Shown in pieces: positions 8,148-19,310 of a DNA stretch of 34,677 bases. The position numbers and the translations under genes were made by a program. The notes below the pieces were generated by a model. That model was not told where the DNA came from, did not search any database, and saw only the letters and a program-made list of their open reading frames with translations. Origin of the DNA: Hyphomicrobiales bacterium (GTDB lineage: Bacteria > Pseudomonadota > Alphaproteobacteria > Rhizobiales > Beijerinckiaceae); the NCBI GenBank assembly GCA_028290405.1, contig JAQGJX010000189.1:1-34677 (forward strand), in the 5' to 3' direction. The first letter of the stretch is position 1. Every line of letters starts with the position of its first letter.

Positions 8148-8615
8148 CTAGAACTCGCGGCGCATGCGCGCGTCCATCGACAGCGCGCCGCCCCCGCCCA
8201 TCGCGACCCCCAGGCACATGAGCGCCCAGAAAACCGCGAATTCCGCCCCCCGACCCGTCCAGAACCAGCCGAACGGCGCCTGTATGTAGGCCGCGACCGC
8301 CAGCAACACGAAGCACGCGACCGCCGCCGGGCGGGTGAACAGGCCAAGGACGATCAGCAACCCGCCGACCAATTCGACCGCTCCCGTGGTGATCATCCAG
8401 AAATAACCCGGGTTGAACCCCAGTTTGCCGAAGAGCGCGGCGATCTGCTCGGGATTGCCGCCGAACCAGCCGAAGAGTTTCTGGGCTCCGTGGGGCGCCA
8501 GGAACAGTCCGGTGACGATGCGCATCAATGGATACGCGAGCGGCTCAGTGGAAGCGTAGACGCTTGAGACCTGAGGAAAATAATGACGGCTGGGCCGGCT
8601 CTCGATGACGGACAT
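8148..8615 (-). CDS. DoxX-family membrane protein
   Basis: A 155-residue protein with about four membrane segments. The DoxX-family pattern is visible: RIVTGLFLAPHGAQKLFGWFGG (second half of the first membrane helix and following loop), then GxxELVGGLLIVLGLFTRPAA and a final helix. DoxX-type proteins are found with quinone- or thiol-linked redox systems, but their roles are mostly undefined. The ATG at 8615 has GGGAGG seven bases upstream. It reads in the same direction as the TAXI-TRAP genes but is 136 bases away, so co-transcription is uncertain. Confidence 0.88.
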   Translation of the reverse strand: MSVIESRPSRHYFPQVSSVYASTEPLAYPLMRIVTGLFLAPHGAQKLFGWFGGNPEQIAALFGKLGFNPGYFWMITTGAVELVGGLLIVLGLFTRPAAVACFVLLAVAAYIQAPFGWFWTGRGAEFAVFWALMCLGVAMGGGGALSMDARMRREF

Positions 8616-8867
8616 GGCGACCTCCCGCGGCGAATTTCGACTTCGCTCGACACAGCTATGCTTCGCCTGAACCGCCGCCCTGTCAAGGCGGCGCCAGAAT
8701 TGCCCCGCGCGGACCAGAATCCTCCGGCCCGCCCGCCCGATATCCGCCTATTCGGCGCCCAGGCGATTGCCGGGCCCGGATGCGCTTGTTAGCCTCGCGT
8801 CGCGCCCTCAAGGTCGCGCCGGATGAGATTGAGTCGCGACCCTTAAGTCGCAGGAGCCGCGCCCCGC
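8616..8867. other. Divergent intergenic region before liv operon
   Basis: A gap of 252 bases between doxX (minus) and livH (plus) that must hold both promoters. It contains a 7-bp GC hairpin (CGCCGCC with GGCGGCG, 8673-8693). I see no convincing -35/-10 pair and no known operator. Confidence 0.4.
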
Positions 8868-9791
8868 ATGGAGAACTTCGTCCAGCAGATCATCAACGGG
8901 CTGACCCTGGGCTCCATCTACGGCCTCATCGCCATCGGCTACACCATGGTGTTCGGCATCATCGGCATGGTGAACTTCGCCCACGGCGACGTCTTCATGG
9001 TGTCGACCTTCATCGCCCTCATCCTCTTCCTCGCGCTGACGCAATTGCTCGGCCTGCCGTCCATCTACCTGGCGCTGTTCCTCGTGCTGGTCGCCGCCAT
9101 GGTCCTCACCTCACTGTGGAGCTGGGCCATCGAGCGCGTCGCCTACCGGCCCCTGCGGGGCTCCTTCCGCCTTGCGCCGCTCATCTCGGCCATCGGCATG
9201 TCGATCTTCCTCATGAACTTCGTGCAGGTGACGCAGGGACCCCGCAACAAGCCGCTGCCGCCCATGTTCAACGATGTGATCCAGCTCTCGGGCCTGCCGG
9301 GCGCTGCCAATGGAATCACGCTGGCGTGGAAGCAGATTCTCATCATGGCGGTCACCGCCGTCCTGCTCTGCGTGTTCTGGTTCGTGGTGCAGAAGACGGC
9401 GCTCGGCCGGGCGCAGCGCGCGGTGGAGCAGGACCGGCGCATGGCGGCGCTGCTGGGGGTCGACGTCAACCGCACCGTCTCGCTCACCTTCGTCATCGGC
9501 GCAGCGCTAGCGGCCGTCGCCGGCACGCTCTACCTCGTGCAGTACGGCGTCGTGCGCTTCGACGACGGTTTCATTCCCGGCGTGAAGGCCTTCACGGCGG
9601 CGGTGCTGGGCGGCATCGGCTCCATTCCCGGCGCCGTTCTGGGCGGGTTGCTCATCGGCCTCATCGAGGTGCTGTGGTCGGCCTATGTGTCGAGCGACTA
9701 CAAGAACGTCGCGGCCTTCTCCGTCCTCATCGTGGTGCTGATCTTCATGCCCTCCGGCCTGCTGGGCCGTCCGGAAGTCGAGAAGGTCTGA
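8868..9791 (+). CDS. livH: Branched-chain amino acid ABC permease LivH
   Basis: A 307-residue inner-membrane permease opening with the LivH hallmark of a QQIINGLTLGSIYGLIAIGY segment at residues 4-23, followed by the MVFGIIGMVNFAHGD motif. The family's EAA-like loop appears as VEQDRRMAALLGVD around residues 185-198. With LivM it forms the channel of a HAAT-type importer for branched-chain or related amino acids and amides. An AGGAG lies eleven bases before the ATG, a little far. livM follows after four bases. It is the first gene of a six-gene plus-strand operon. Confidence 0.95.
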   Translation: MENFVQQIINGLTLGSIYGLIAIGYTMVFGIIGMVNFAHGDVFMVSTFIALILFLALTQLLGLPSIYLALFLVLVAAMVLTSLWSWAIERVAYRPLRGSFRLAPLISAIGMSIFLMNFVQVTQGPRNKPLPPMFNDVIQLSGLPGAANGITLAWKQILIMAVTAVLLCVFWFVVQKTALGRAQRAVEQDRRMAALLGVDVNRTVSLTFVIGAALAAVAGTLYLVQYGVVRFDDGFIPGVKAFTAAVLGGIGSIPGAVLGGLLIGLIEVLWSAYVSSDYKNVAAFSVLIVVLIFMPSGLLGRPEVEKV

Positions 9792-9795
9792 CGCG

Positions 9796-11306
<1,511 letters not shown>

Positions 11307-11310
<4 letters not shown>

Positions 11311-12193
11311 ACCGCTGGGAAACTGACCCGCTGCTGCGCGTCGAGCATCTCACCATGCGCTTTGGCGGCCTCACGGCGGTCAACGACGTTTCGTTCAGCG
11401 TCGGGCGCGGCGACATCACCGCGCTCATCGGCCCCAACGGGGCGGGCAAGACGACGCTGTTCAACTGCGTCACGGGTTTCTACAAACCCACCCGGGGCCG
11501 CCTCGCCTTCGCCCGCGAGGGCCGCGCGGACGCCTCCGAGGTGCGCGCCCTCACCCGCACCGGCAGGCGCCACGCGCGCCTTGCGTCGGGCGACGTCTAC
11601 CTGCTGGAGCGCATGCCGGACTTCGAGATCGCCGCCCGGGCGAAGGTGGCGCGCACGTTCCAGAACATCCGGCTGTTCACCGGCATGACGGTTCTGGAGA
11701 ACCTCGTGGTGGCGCAGCACAACGCGCTCATGAAGGCCTCGGGCCTCTCCTTTCTCGGCCTGTTCGGCGCGCCCTCGTGGCGGGCCGCCGAGAAGTCCGC
11801 CATCGAGAAGGCGCGGCAGTGGCTGGAGCGCATCGACCTGGTGGACCGCGCGGACGACCCCGCCGGGGCCCTGCCGTATGGCGACCAGCGGCGGCTGGAG
11901 ATCGCCCGCGCCATGTGCGCCGACCCGGTGCTGCTGTGCCTCGACGAGCCCGCCGCCGGGCTCAACCCGCGCGAATCCGCCCAGCTCAATGCGCTGCTGC
12001 GCGGCGTGCGCGACGACCATGGCGCCTCCATCCTCATCATCGAGCACGACATGTCCGTGGTGATGCAGATCTCCGACCACGTGGTGGTGCTGGACTACGG
12101 CGCGCTCATCTCCGACGGCACGCCCGAATTCGTTCGCAACGACCCCCGGGTGATCGCCGCCTATCTGGGCGTGCCGGACGACGAGGTCGCGCC

Positions 12194-12197
<4 letters not shown>
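11307..12197 (+). CDS. livG: Branched-chain amino acid ABC ATPase LivG
   Basis: A 296-residue ABC ATPase: Walker A GPNGAGKT at residues 42-49, the LivG-specific ARTFQNIRLF segment (Q-loop), and Walker B LLCLDEPAAGLNPRES. The usual signature is degenerate here (LPYGDQRRLEIARAM), as is normal for LivG. About 35 residues are inserted between the first strand region and ARTFQN, common in alphaproteobacterial homologues. I set the start at TTG 11307, which overlaps the livM stop and is preceded by AAGGAGGG six bases upstream; the next ATG would remove the first strand. Its end overlaps livF by ATGA. Confidence 0.94.
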
Positions 12198-12919
<722 letters not shown>

Positions 12920-12920
12920 G

Positions 12921-13325
12921 ATGAACGGCCTGTTCTGGGCGGACGGCCCCGCCGCGCCGTGGAGCTTTCTCTTCGTCACCGTCGTCCTGGGCGGCCTCGC
13001 GGCCTTCGCGGCGGGCCGCGCGGTGGCGCAGACGTGGCGCCCGTTCGCGCAGGTCTTCGCCTACGTGGCGCTTCTCGCGCTGGCGGTGGGCTTCCTGCAC
13101 TACGCGCTGTTCGCCGAGGCCGCCATTCCCATGGCGCGCATCGCCGGCGCCGTCGCGCGCCTCCCGCAGTCGCCAGGCTTGGCGTTGGCGGAGCTCGCCG
13201 GGCTGCTGCGCTTCTACGCCGTCATCGCCCTCGTGCTGGCGGGAATCGCCAGCCTGGGGTTCAGCCGAACCCGCGCGCGGCAGATGGCGCGCCAGTACGG
13301 GTTCGAGGCGCCGCCGGCCCCGTAG
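12921..13325 (+). CDS. DUF6867-type small membrane protein in liv operon
   Basis: A 134-residue protein with three predicted membrane segments, near residues 14-34, 44-64 and 92-112, and a basic C-terminal end (RTRARQMARQYG). The TWRPFAQVFAYVALLALAVG region resembles a small uncharacterised family (I believe DUF6867) found next to liv genes in Rhizobiales and relatives. It begins one base after livF with GAAGGAGG in the end of livF as ribosome site, so it is surely co-expressed with the importer. Its role is unknown; an accessory membrane subunit is one possibility. Confidence 0.8.
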   Translation: MNGLFWADGPAAPWSFLFVTVVLGGLAAFAAGRAVAQTWRPFAQVFAYVALLALAVGFLHYALFAEAAIPMARIAGAVARLPQSPGLALAELAGLLRFYAVIALVLAGIASLGFSRTRARQMARQYGFEAPPAP

Positions 13326-13417
13326 AAGCACTGGTGACAACAGCGGCGTTTCCAGCAAGTATCGCGTCGGTTTCGCGCGGGCGGCGCATGCGCCCCGCCG
13401 CAAGAAGGGGAATGTGC

Positions 13418-14533
13418 ATGAAGGCGATCTGGATTTCGGGACTGGCGCTCGCGGCGGCCCTCGGCCTCTCGCAGGCCGCCCACGCGCAGGTCAAAGTGGG
13501 CGTCGCGGGGCCCATCACGGGCTCCAGCGCGGCGTTCGGCGCGCAGCTCAAGAACGGCGCCGAGCAGGCGGTGGAGGACATCAACGCCAGCGGCGGCATC
13601 CTCGGACAGAAGATCGCGCTCAGCATCGGCGACGACGCCTCGCGTCCCGAACAGGGCGTGTCGGTGGCCAACAAGTTCGTGGGCGACGGGGTGAAGTTCG
13701 TCATCGGCCACTTCAACTCGGGCGTCTCGATCCCCGCCTCCGAGGTCTACAACGAAAACGGCATGCTGCAGATTACCCCGGCGTCCACCAACCCCACGTT
13801 CACCGAGCGCAAGCTGTGGAACGTGTTCCGCACCTGCGGGCGCGACGACCAGCAGGGCGACGTGGCGGGCCGCTACATCGCCGAAAAGCTGAAGGGCAAG
13901 AAGGTCGCGGTCGTCCACGACAAGTCGCCCTACGGCAAGGGGCTGGCGGACGAAACCAAGAAGACCATGAACAAGCTCGGCGTCACCGAAGCGCTGTACG
14001 AGGGCGTGAACCAGGGCGAGAAGGACTTCTCGGCGCTGGTCTCCAAGTTCCGCCAGCTCGGCGTCGAAGTGGTGATGTGGGGCGGCCTGCACACGGAAGG
14101 CGGACTCATCGTGCGCCAGATGCGCGACCAGGGCGTGAAGGCCGTGCTGCTGGGCGGCGACGGCATCACCTCCGCAGAATACGCCGCCATCGCGGGCCCG
14201 GGCGCCGAAGGCACGCTGATGACCTACGGCCCCGACCCCACGAAGCGCCCCGGCGCCGCCGCCATCGTGAAGAAGTTCACCGACAAGAAGATCAACCCGG
14301 AGAGCTACACGCTCTACAGCTACGCGTCCGTCGAGATCCTTAAGCAGGCCGCCGAAGCCGCCAAGTCGCTCGACCCCAAGAAGGTCGCCGACACGATGCG
14401 CTCGGGCATGAGGTTCGAAACGGTGCTGGGCACCATCTCGTTCGACGCGAAGGGCGACCGCACGGACTCGGACTACGTCATGTACGAATGGAAGAAAGCC
14501 CCGGACGGCAAGATCATCTACGAACAGATGTAA
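13418..14533 (+). CDS. livJ: Branched-chain amino acid ABC binding protein LivJ-like
   Basis: A 371-residue periplasmic binding protein with a signal peptide ending at AAHAQ (about residues 21-24), followed by VKVGVAGPITGSSAAFG, the standard LivJ-type mature start. Segments such as DDASRPEQGVSVANKFV and HFNSGVSIPASEVYNENG are family hallmarks of the ligand cleft. It delivers leucine, isoleucine, valine or related compounds to LivHMGF. AAGGGG lies seven bases before the ATG at 13418; the ATG at 13412 is too close to it. A bulged GC stem (13380-13399) lies just upstream in the 92-base gap and could tune expression relative to the membrane genes. A hairpin 13 bases past the stop probably ends the operon. 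Confidence 0.95.
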   Translation: MKAIWISGLALAAALGLSQAAHAQVKVGVAGPITGSSAAFGAQLKNGAEQAVEDINASGGILGQKIALSIGDDASRPEQGVSVANKFVGDGVKFVIGHFNSGVSIPASEVYNENGMLQITPASTNPTFTERKLWNVFRTCGRDDQQGDVAGRYIAEKLKGKKVAVVHDKSPYGKGLADETKKTMNKLGVTEALYEGVNQGEKDFSALVSKFRQLGVEVVMWGGLHTEGGLIVRQMRDQGVKAVLLGGDGITSAEYAAIAGPGAEGTLMTYGPDPTKRPGAAAIVKKFTDKKINPESYTLYSYASVEILKQAAEAAKSLDPKKVADTMRSGMRFETVLGTISFDAKGDRTDSDYVMYEWKKAPDGKIIYEQM

Positions 14534-14546
14534 GCCGCGCGCGCCG

Positions 14547-14703
14547 CCCTCTCCCGCACGCGGGAGAGGGTCGCCATTGCGAAGCAAAGGTCGGGTGAGG
14601 GCGCCGGGGCGGAAACGCTTCCAACGCTAGGGGGCGCAGCGGCTCCGCCCTCATCCGAGGCTTGCTGCGCGAGCCCCGCCTTCTCCCGCTCCGCAGGAGA
14701 AGG
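14547..14703. repeat. REP-like inverted repeat pair between livJ and rpe
   Basis: A left hairpin at 14547-14570 (perfect 11-bp stem, CCCTCTCCCGC with GCGGGAGAGGG) and a right hairpin at 14679-14703 (CCTTCTCC with GGAGAAGG plus two inner pairs) bracket the element. The sequences inward of each hairpin are imperfect inverted copies about 40 bases long, both ending in TCGGxTGAGGGC when read inward. This is the build of a REP/BIME-type intergenic element. It sits between convergent livJ and rpe and may act as a two-way terminator or RNA stabiliser. Confidence 0.7.
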
Positions 14704-14715
14704 AAGAAAGCTGCG

Positions 14716-15408
14716 CTAGACCAGCTCCCCGCGCGCGCTCAGCGCCGCTCGGCGGATGGCTTCGATGTTCTTGGCATAGGCTGGAGGCCCACCCTTGAAC
14801 ACGGCCGAGCCCGCCACAAGCCAGTTGGCGCCAGCCGCGGCGATGGCGCCTGCGTTGTCGGCCGTCACGCCGCCGTCCACTTCAAGGTCGATGGGCCGGC
14901 CGCCGATCATCTGGCGGATGCGGGCGATCTTCTCGAGGCCCGAGGGAATGAAGCTCTGGCCGCCGAACCCCGGGTTTACGGTCATCACAAGAATCAGGTC
15001 CACGTCGTCGAGCACGTACTCCAGCACGCTTTCCGGCGTCGCGGGATTGAGCGACACGCCCGCGCGCGTGCCCAGCGCCCGGATGGCCTGGAGCGTGCGG
15101 TGCAGGTGCGGCCCCGCTTCCGCGTGCACGGTGATGACGTCCGCCCCGCCCCGGGCGAACGCCTCAAGGTAAAGATCCACGGGCGAAATCATCAGGTGAA
15201 CGTCGAACGGCTTGGCGGTGATCTTGCGAATCGACTGCATCACCATGGGGCCGAACGAGATGTTGGGCACGAAGTGCCCGTCCATGATGTCCACGTGCAC
15301 GACGTCGCCGCCCGCGTCCATGACGGCGCGGACGTCTTCGCCCAGCGCGGCGAAGTCGGCGGACAGGATCGAGGGGCAGATCTGGAGGGGGCGCGGGGTC
15401 TGGGACAT
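14716..15408 (-). CDS. rpe: Ribulose-phosphate 3-epimerase
   Basis: A 230-residue TIM-barrel enzyme that interconverts ribulose-5-phosphate and xylulose-5-phosphate in the pentose phosphate and Calvin pathways. Visible motifs: [10 protein letters not shown] (residues 9-18, catalytic Asp17), [12 protein letters not shown] (38-49, metal His and Asp), [18 protein letters not shown], and EVDGGV near the C terminus with the second metal Asp. The length is normal. No clear Shine-Dalgarno precedes the ATG, but the N terminus matches the family. It ends 13 bases from the REP-like element, and the MFS gene diverges from it. No Calvin-cycle genes are nearby. Confidence 0.96.
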   Translation of the reverse strand: MSQTPRPLQICPSILSADFAALGEDVRAVMDAGGDVVHVDIMDGHFVPNISFGPMVMQSIRKITAKPFDVHLMISPVDLYLEAFARGGADVITVHAEAGPHLHRTLQAIRALGTRAGVSLNPATPESVLEYVLDDVDLILVMTVNPGFGGQSFIPSGLEKIARIRQMIGGRPIDLEVDGGVTADNAGAIAAAGANWLVAGSAVFKGGPPAYAKNIEAIRRAALSARGELV

Positions 15409-15523
15409 GGCGAGCGGTTAGCATGCAGGGCGTCCGGCGTCCATGCGCGCGCCGCGCTGCGCGCAGGGCTGGCCCGCGCGAACGCGGGTGAGAAAATCCC
15501 CGAATGCCTCTATGTTGCGTTCC

Positions 15524-16777
15524 ATGAAGCCCGCAGAAGACCAAAAACAGCTCAGGTTCAGCGACAACGTCATCGTCTTCGGGCTCGCCATCGGGCAGAT
15601 CCTGAGCTTCGGCGTCCTGTTCCACTCCTTTTCGATTTTCGTGAAGCCCATGCAGGCCGAGTTCGGCTGGACGGTGACGCAGATGACCGGCGCGTTCACG
15701 CTCGGCCTGTTCTGCGCGGACCTGTTCGGCATTCCGGTGGGGCACTGGGTGGATCGGCGCGGCGGGCGCATGGTGATGGCGGCGGGCGCCACGGGCGCGG
15801 CGGCCCTGCTGGTCTTCTGGTCCACGGTCGATTCGCTCGCGGGCTTCTATGCGCTCTGGCTGGCGCTGGGCGTCGCCCAGTCCATGTCGCTGGGCAACGT
15901 CACGGCGGCGGTGGTGACGGCCAATATCCGGGACTTCCGGCGCGGGCTCACCTGGGTGGCGATTCTCTCCGGGCTCTCGTCCATCTCGGTCGTGCCGGTG
16001 GCCAGCCTCGCCGTCACCCATCTGGGCTGGCGGCAGGGGCTGCTGGTGCTGGCGGCGATCCAGTTGCTGGGCCCGGCGCTGATCTACGGCGTGATCCTGC
16101 GCGGCACGGTGGGCAGCCGGACTGCGGAGTTCAAGCGCCGCGAGGCCGCGCTGGCGGAAGGGCGGATGCCCTCCGCCGTCATGGGCCCCTCGCCCCTGCA
16201 GGCGGCCGTCCGCACGCCCGCGTTCTGGCTGCTGGCGGTGGCGTGCTCCGTCCACTGGTTCGTCATCACGGGCGTGCTCATCCACTTCCTGCCGCTGATG
16301 CAGGAATGGAAAGTGCCCTCGGAGATCGCCGTCACGGTGTTCGCCTTCAACGGCCCGGCGGCCGTCGTGGGGCGTCTCGCGCTCTACTACATCGACCCCG
16401 GCGCCTCGGCGAAAAAGACCGGGCGGCTCGCCTTCCCGGTGTTCGGCCTCGGCATCCTGATCCTCATCTACCTCGCGCCGCTGGGCCTGTGGGGGTTGGC
16501 GCTGTTCGCGCTCGTGTACGGCATGGCGGCGGGGGTGATCATGATCGTGCGCCAGACGGCGATCGCGGAAATCTTCGGCATTCGCGGTTACGGCGCCATT
16601 ACGGGCGCTCTGACCACCGTCTGCATCCTGCCGCGCACCATGGCGCCGGTGAGCGTGGCGATGCTGCGCGATTATTTCGGCGCCTACGACCCTGTGCTGT
16701 GGATTCTCTTCGCCGTCATCTGCGTGGGCACGCTCGCCTTCTGGCTCGCCATGGCGGGCCGGCGGCGGGCCGACTGA
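15524..16777 (+). CDS. Major facilitator superfamily transporter
   Basis: A 417-residue, 12-helix carrier. A signature loop between helices 2 and 3 reads GHWVDRRGGRMVM (the GxxxDRxGxR motif), and the long central loop falls near residue 200. The first segment (GQILSFGVLFHSFSIFVKPM) resembles oxalate/formate- or monocarboxylate-type MFS carriers, which would suit an organic acid substrate, but that is inference. The start is uncertain: ATGs at 15524 and 15512 are both plausible and neither has a good ribosome site; a longer frame from 15443 looks unlike a normal N terminus. The small gene at 16784 converges with only six bases between the stops. Confidence 0.88.
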   Translation: MKPAEDQKQLRFSDNVIVFGLAIGQILSFGVLFHSFSIFVKPMQAEFGWTVTQMTGAFTLGLFCADLFGIPVGHWVDRRGGRMVMAAGATGAAALLVFWSTVDSLAGFYALWLALGVAQSMSLGNVTAAVVTANIRDFRRGLTWVAILSGLSSISVVPVASLAVTHLGWRQGLLVLAAIQLLGPALIYGVILRGTVGSRTAEFKRREAALAEGRMPSAVMGPSPLQAAVRTPAFWLLAVACSVHWFVITGVLIHFLPLMQEWKVPSEIAVTVFAFNGPAAVVGRLALYYIDPGASAKKTGRLAFPVFGLGILILIYLAPLGLWGLALFALVYGMAAGVIMIVRQTAIAEIFGIRGYGAITGALTTVCILPRTMAPVSVAMLRDYFGAYDPVLWILFAVICVGTLAFWLAMAGRRRAD

Positions 16778-16783
16778 GCCGCG

Positions 16784-17122
16784 TCAGCGATTGTCGGGGA
16801 TGTCCCGCACGCGCTGCACAGCGTCCGCCATCTCGGCGCAGAAAGCGGCCTTGTCGGCCTCCGCCTCGTATTCGACCTGCGAATAGGCCTCGTCCAGAGC
16901 GTCCTCCGTCAGGCCGGAATTCGCCTCCGCCGCCTCAATGGCGCGCTCCAGCCGCAGCATCTCGGAGGCGCCGGGCTGCACCGCGTCGCATCCGTCGAAC
17001 GCCACGTCGTAACGATAATAGAGGTTGAGCACGTCGCGCCAGCTCGATGGCTGGGCGAAGGACGGCGCGGGCGACAGGGCTGCGACCATCAGGGCGAACA
17101 GGGACGCTTTGGTGAAGGTCAT
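16784..17122 (-). CDS. Small secreted protein of unknown function
   Basis: A 112-residue protein. A signal peptide is clear: MTFTKASLFALMVAALSPAP followed by SFAQ, with cleavage expected near residue 23. The mature part is about 89 residues, mostly acidic, predicted helical, with cysteines in GCDAVQ and FCAEM that could form a disulfide in the periplasm. I do not recognise a family. The frame stays open upstream to 17335, but GAGG five bases before the ATG at 17122 together with the signal peptide decides the start. It lies between the convergent MFS gene and the P1 peptidase gene, on the same strand as the peptidase. Confidence 0.7.
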   Translation of the reverse strand: MTFTKASLFALMVAALSPAPSFAQPSSWRDVLNLYYRYDVAFDGCDAVQPGASEMLRLERAIEAAEANSGLTEDALDEAYSQVEYEAEADKAAFCAEMADAVQRVRDIPDNR

Positions 17123-17238
17123 TCGATCCTCGGATACGCCGCACGCGGCGAAACGCGCCCTGGCGGCATGATGCAGCGCAAACAATGTAGGTCCGCGCGC
17201 CGCCGATGACGAGGGGGCGCGGCCATTCTTGTCATGAA

Positions 17239-18237
17239 CTATTGGCCGAAGAGGTCGCGCCACGCGGGCGGCCCCTTGGCCCCGGGGGGCGCATGCGCTT
17301 CGAAAACAGCGCGCGCCACCGCCCGCGCGAGGCATTCGGCCGCCTCGTGCCCGAGCGCCGCAAGCTCGCGCAGGTCCGGCGCGCGGCCCGCACCGCCGGT
17401 GGCGGCGGCGAACGTCACGTCGCCGTCCATGGGCGCATGGGCGGGCCGCAGCGCCCGCGCGAGCCCATCGTGCGCCATGACGGCGATTCGCTTCGCCTGC
17501 GCCTTCGACAGTGCGGCGTCCGTCGCCACGATGGCGATGGTGGTGTTCTCGCGCGCCGACGGCGAGGGATCGCCCTTAAAGGGCGGCGACAGGGCGGACG
17601 CGTCGATCCGCGCCGGCCAGCCGAGGCCGCCGAACTCCCCTGCCCGCTCATGCGGCGCCGCCCAGAAGTGCGGCCCGTCCCCGATGAGGGCCGAGCCGAC
17701 CGCGTTGACCACCACCAGCGCGCCGACCAGAAACCCGGAAGGCGTGGCGCCGCTGGACGAGCCAAGCCCGCCTTTGACGTTCTGCGTCGTGGCGCCGTAG
17801 CCCGCGCCCGCCGTGCCCAGCGCGAAATCCGCGCTGGCCGCCTGCGCGGCCGCGCGTCCCAGCTCCCACCAGGGCGGATGCGCCCAGTCGCGCGCTCCGC
17901 CCGCCAACAGGTCGAAGATCACCGCACCGGGGACGATCGGCACCCGCAGGTCCCGAACCCGAAAACCGCGCCCCAGGGCGCGCAAATGCGCCATGACGCC
18001 GCCCATGGAATCCAGCCCGAACGCCGACCCGCCCGACAGCACGAGCGCGTCCACCGCCTCGACGGACATCTCAGGTTCCAGAAGCGCCGTGTCGCGGACG
18101 CCCGGCGCGCCGCCGTGTATGGCGACCGAGGCCACGGCGGGGCGGTCGAAGATGAGCGCCGTCACGCCCGTGGCGAGGCGAGAGTCGTGTGCATTGCCCA
18201 CCGCAACGCCGGGAATGTCCGTGATGAGATTGCGCAT
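17239..18237 (-). CDS. P1-family (S58, DmpA-like) peptidase
   Basis: A 332-residue protein of the P1/S58 family, which includes the L-aminopeptidase DmpA and beta-aminopeptidase BapA. Family patterns are MRNLITDIPGVAVGNAHD at the start, ALVLSGGSAFGLDS (66-77), GYGATTQNVKGGLGSSSG (147-162) and GALVVVNAVGS (172-182). In this family the proenzyme cleaves itself and exposes an N-terminal nucleophile; the Gly-Ser in the GGLGSSSG stretch is a candidate region but I cannot fix the residue by eye. I use the ATG at 18237, since the family consensus begins there; an ATG at 18252 is in frame. No signal peptide is seen, so it is probably cytoplasmic. Confidence 0.88.
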   Translation of the reverse strand: MRNLITDIPGVAVGNAHDSRLATGVTALIFDRPAVASVAIHGGAPGVRDTALLEPEMSVEAVDALVLSGGSAFGLDSMGGVMAHLRALGRGFRVRDLRVPIVPGAVIFDLLAGGARDWAHPPWWELGRAAAQAASADFALGTAGAGYGATTQNVKGGLGSSSGATPSGFLVGALVVVNAVGSALIGDGPHFWAAPHERAGEFGGLGWPARIDASALSPPFKGDPSPSARENTTIAIVATDAALSKAQAKRIAVMAHDGLARALRPAHAPMDGDVTFAAATGGAGRAPDLRELAALGHEAAECLARAVARAVFEAHAPPGAKGPPAWRDLFGQ

Positions 18238-18351
18238 GGCGCAGGAAACCACGAATTCGCGCGCGAATCACCTGCCCGCGGGAGCGGGTCGCGTGCCCGG
18301 CGGAACGCAGGCGCGGGCTCCGGGGCGCTGAGATCCGCCTGCGCCCAACGC

Positions 18352-18377
18352 AAAAAGCCCGGCGTTTCCGCCGGGCT
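18352..18377 (-). terminator. Rho-independent terminator of the outer membrane protein gene
   Basis: On the minus strand a perfect 9-bp GC stem (AGCCCGGCG with CGCCGGGCT, 4-base loop) is followed directly by a run of five T. It lies 37 bases after the stop of the gene ending at 18414. Confidence 0.9.
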
Positions 18378-18413
18378 CTCGCAGATCAGCCGCTCTCCAG
18401 GAGAGCGAAGCTC

Positions 18414-19142
18414 TTAGTAGCGGGCGACGACCGGGCCCATGCCGCCGAAGCGGTAGGAGACGCCGACGCGAACCGCGTGGTCGGTGGTCTTGAAGTTGGC
18501 GGTGACGGCGCCGACGCCGCCGCCGACCGTGCCGGCGTAGTTGGACTTGCCGAAGTCCGTGAAGCGGTATTCGGCGCGCGCCGAGATGTTGTTGGTGATG
18601 GCGTATTCAACGCCGGCGCCGAGCGTGTAGCCGTATTCCGTGCCGGAGGTGCTGGTCTTCACGCCAGCGGCGATCACGCTCTCCTTGATGCTCGCGCCGG
18701 CGACGCCGCCGGTCACGTACAGCAGGGTGCGGTCGAACGCGTAGCCGGCGCGCAGGCGCAGCGAGCCCTGGGTGCCGATGCGGCTGCCGAGAACGAGCGC
18801 GGTGCCGCCGATCGTGCGGGCCAGGTTGTCGCGGGCGTTGGCGAGCTCGAGGTCAGCCTCGACGCCGAGGACGATGGAGCCCGTCTGCCAGTTGTAGCCG
18901 GCGTGCACGCCGCCGAGCAGGCCGGCGGGCGAGGTGGAGAACGAATCGACGACGGGCGTCAGCACGGAGAACTTGTCCTTGCCCCAGGCGTAGCCGAGCT
19001 GCGCGCCGACGTAGAAGCCGGACCACGTGAAGATCGGGGCCGCATAGACGGGCGTCGGGGCGGCCGAACGACGGGGGAGGTCAGCCGCCAGGGCGGGGAC
19101 GGACAGAGCGGCGAACGCCGCGGTGAGAAGAACCTTTTTCAT
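18414..19142 (-). CDS. Omp25/Omp31-like outer membrane beta-barrel protein
   Basis: A 242-residue protein with signal peptide MKKVLLTAAFAALSVPALA, cut before ADLPRR. The mature part has the TWSGFYVGAQLGYAWG opening strand, the AGYNWQTGSIVLGVEADLEL and LRAGYAFDRTLLYVTGG strands, and GAGVEYAITNNISARAEYRF, ending in VVARY with the C-terminal aromatic needed for barrel insertion. This is the eight-strand porin-like family common in Rhizobiales (Brucella Omp25/Omp31, Bartonella hemin-binding proteins). An AGGA lies eight bases before the ATG. It has its own terminator. A paralogue lies upstream on the same strand. Confidence 0.93.
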   Translation of the reverse strand: MKKVLLTAAFAALSVPALAADLPRRSAAPTPVYAAPIFTWSGFYVGAQLGYAWGKDKFSVLTPVVDSFSTSPAGLLGGVHAGYNWQTGSIVLGVEADLELANARDNLARTIGGTALVLGSRIGTQGSLRLRAGYAFDRTLLYVTGGVAGASIKESVIAAGVKTSTSGTEYGYTLGAGVEYAITNNISARAEYRFTDFGKSNYAGTVGGGVGAVTANFKTTDHAVRVGVSYRFGGMGPVVARY

Positions 19143-19310
19143 CGAAAATTCCTTTGAATTGACGCCGTTTCTTAAGGCCCGAAGCAGGAACCGGTTGAGC
19201 CGGTTCGCCATAAGCCGATCCGAAGACCGCTAGACCTTCACCATTCTTAACAACGGTTCAGTTCATGCTGCAAGCCCGGTTCACGGCTTGCTGCGCTTAA
19301 GCCCGGCCCT

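Noticed and set aside
8012-8347. N-terminal extension of the TAXI protein frame to 8347
   Set aside because: It would overlap the DoxX gene and bury the signal peptide; the ATG at 8011 has its own ribosome site.
15443-15523. N-terminal extension of the MFS carrier from an ATG at 15443
   Set aside because: The added residues are Arg/Pro-rich with no family resemblance, and the membrane protein begins normally at 15512 or 15524.
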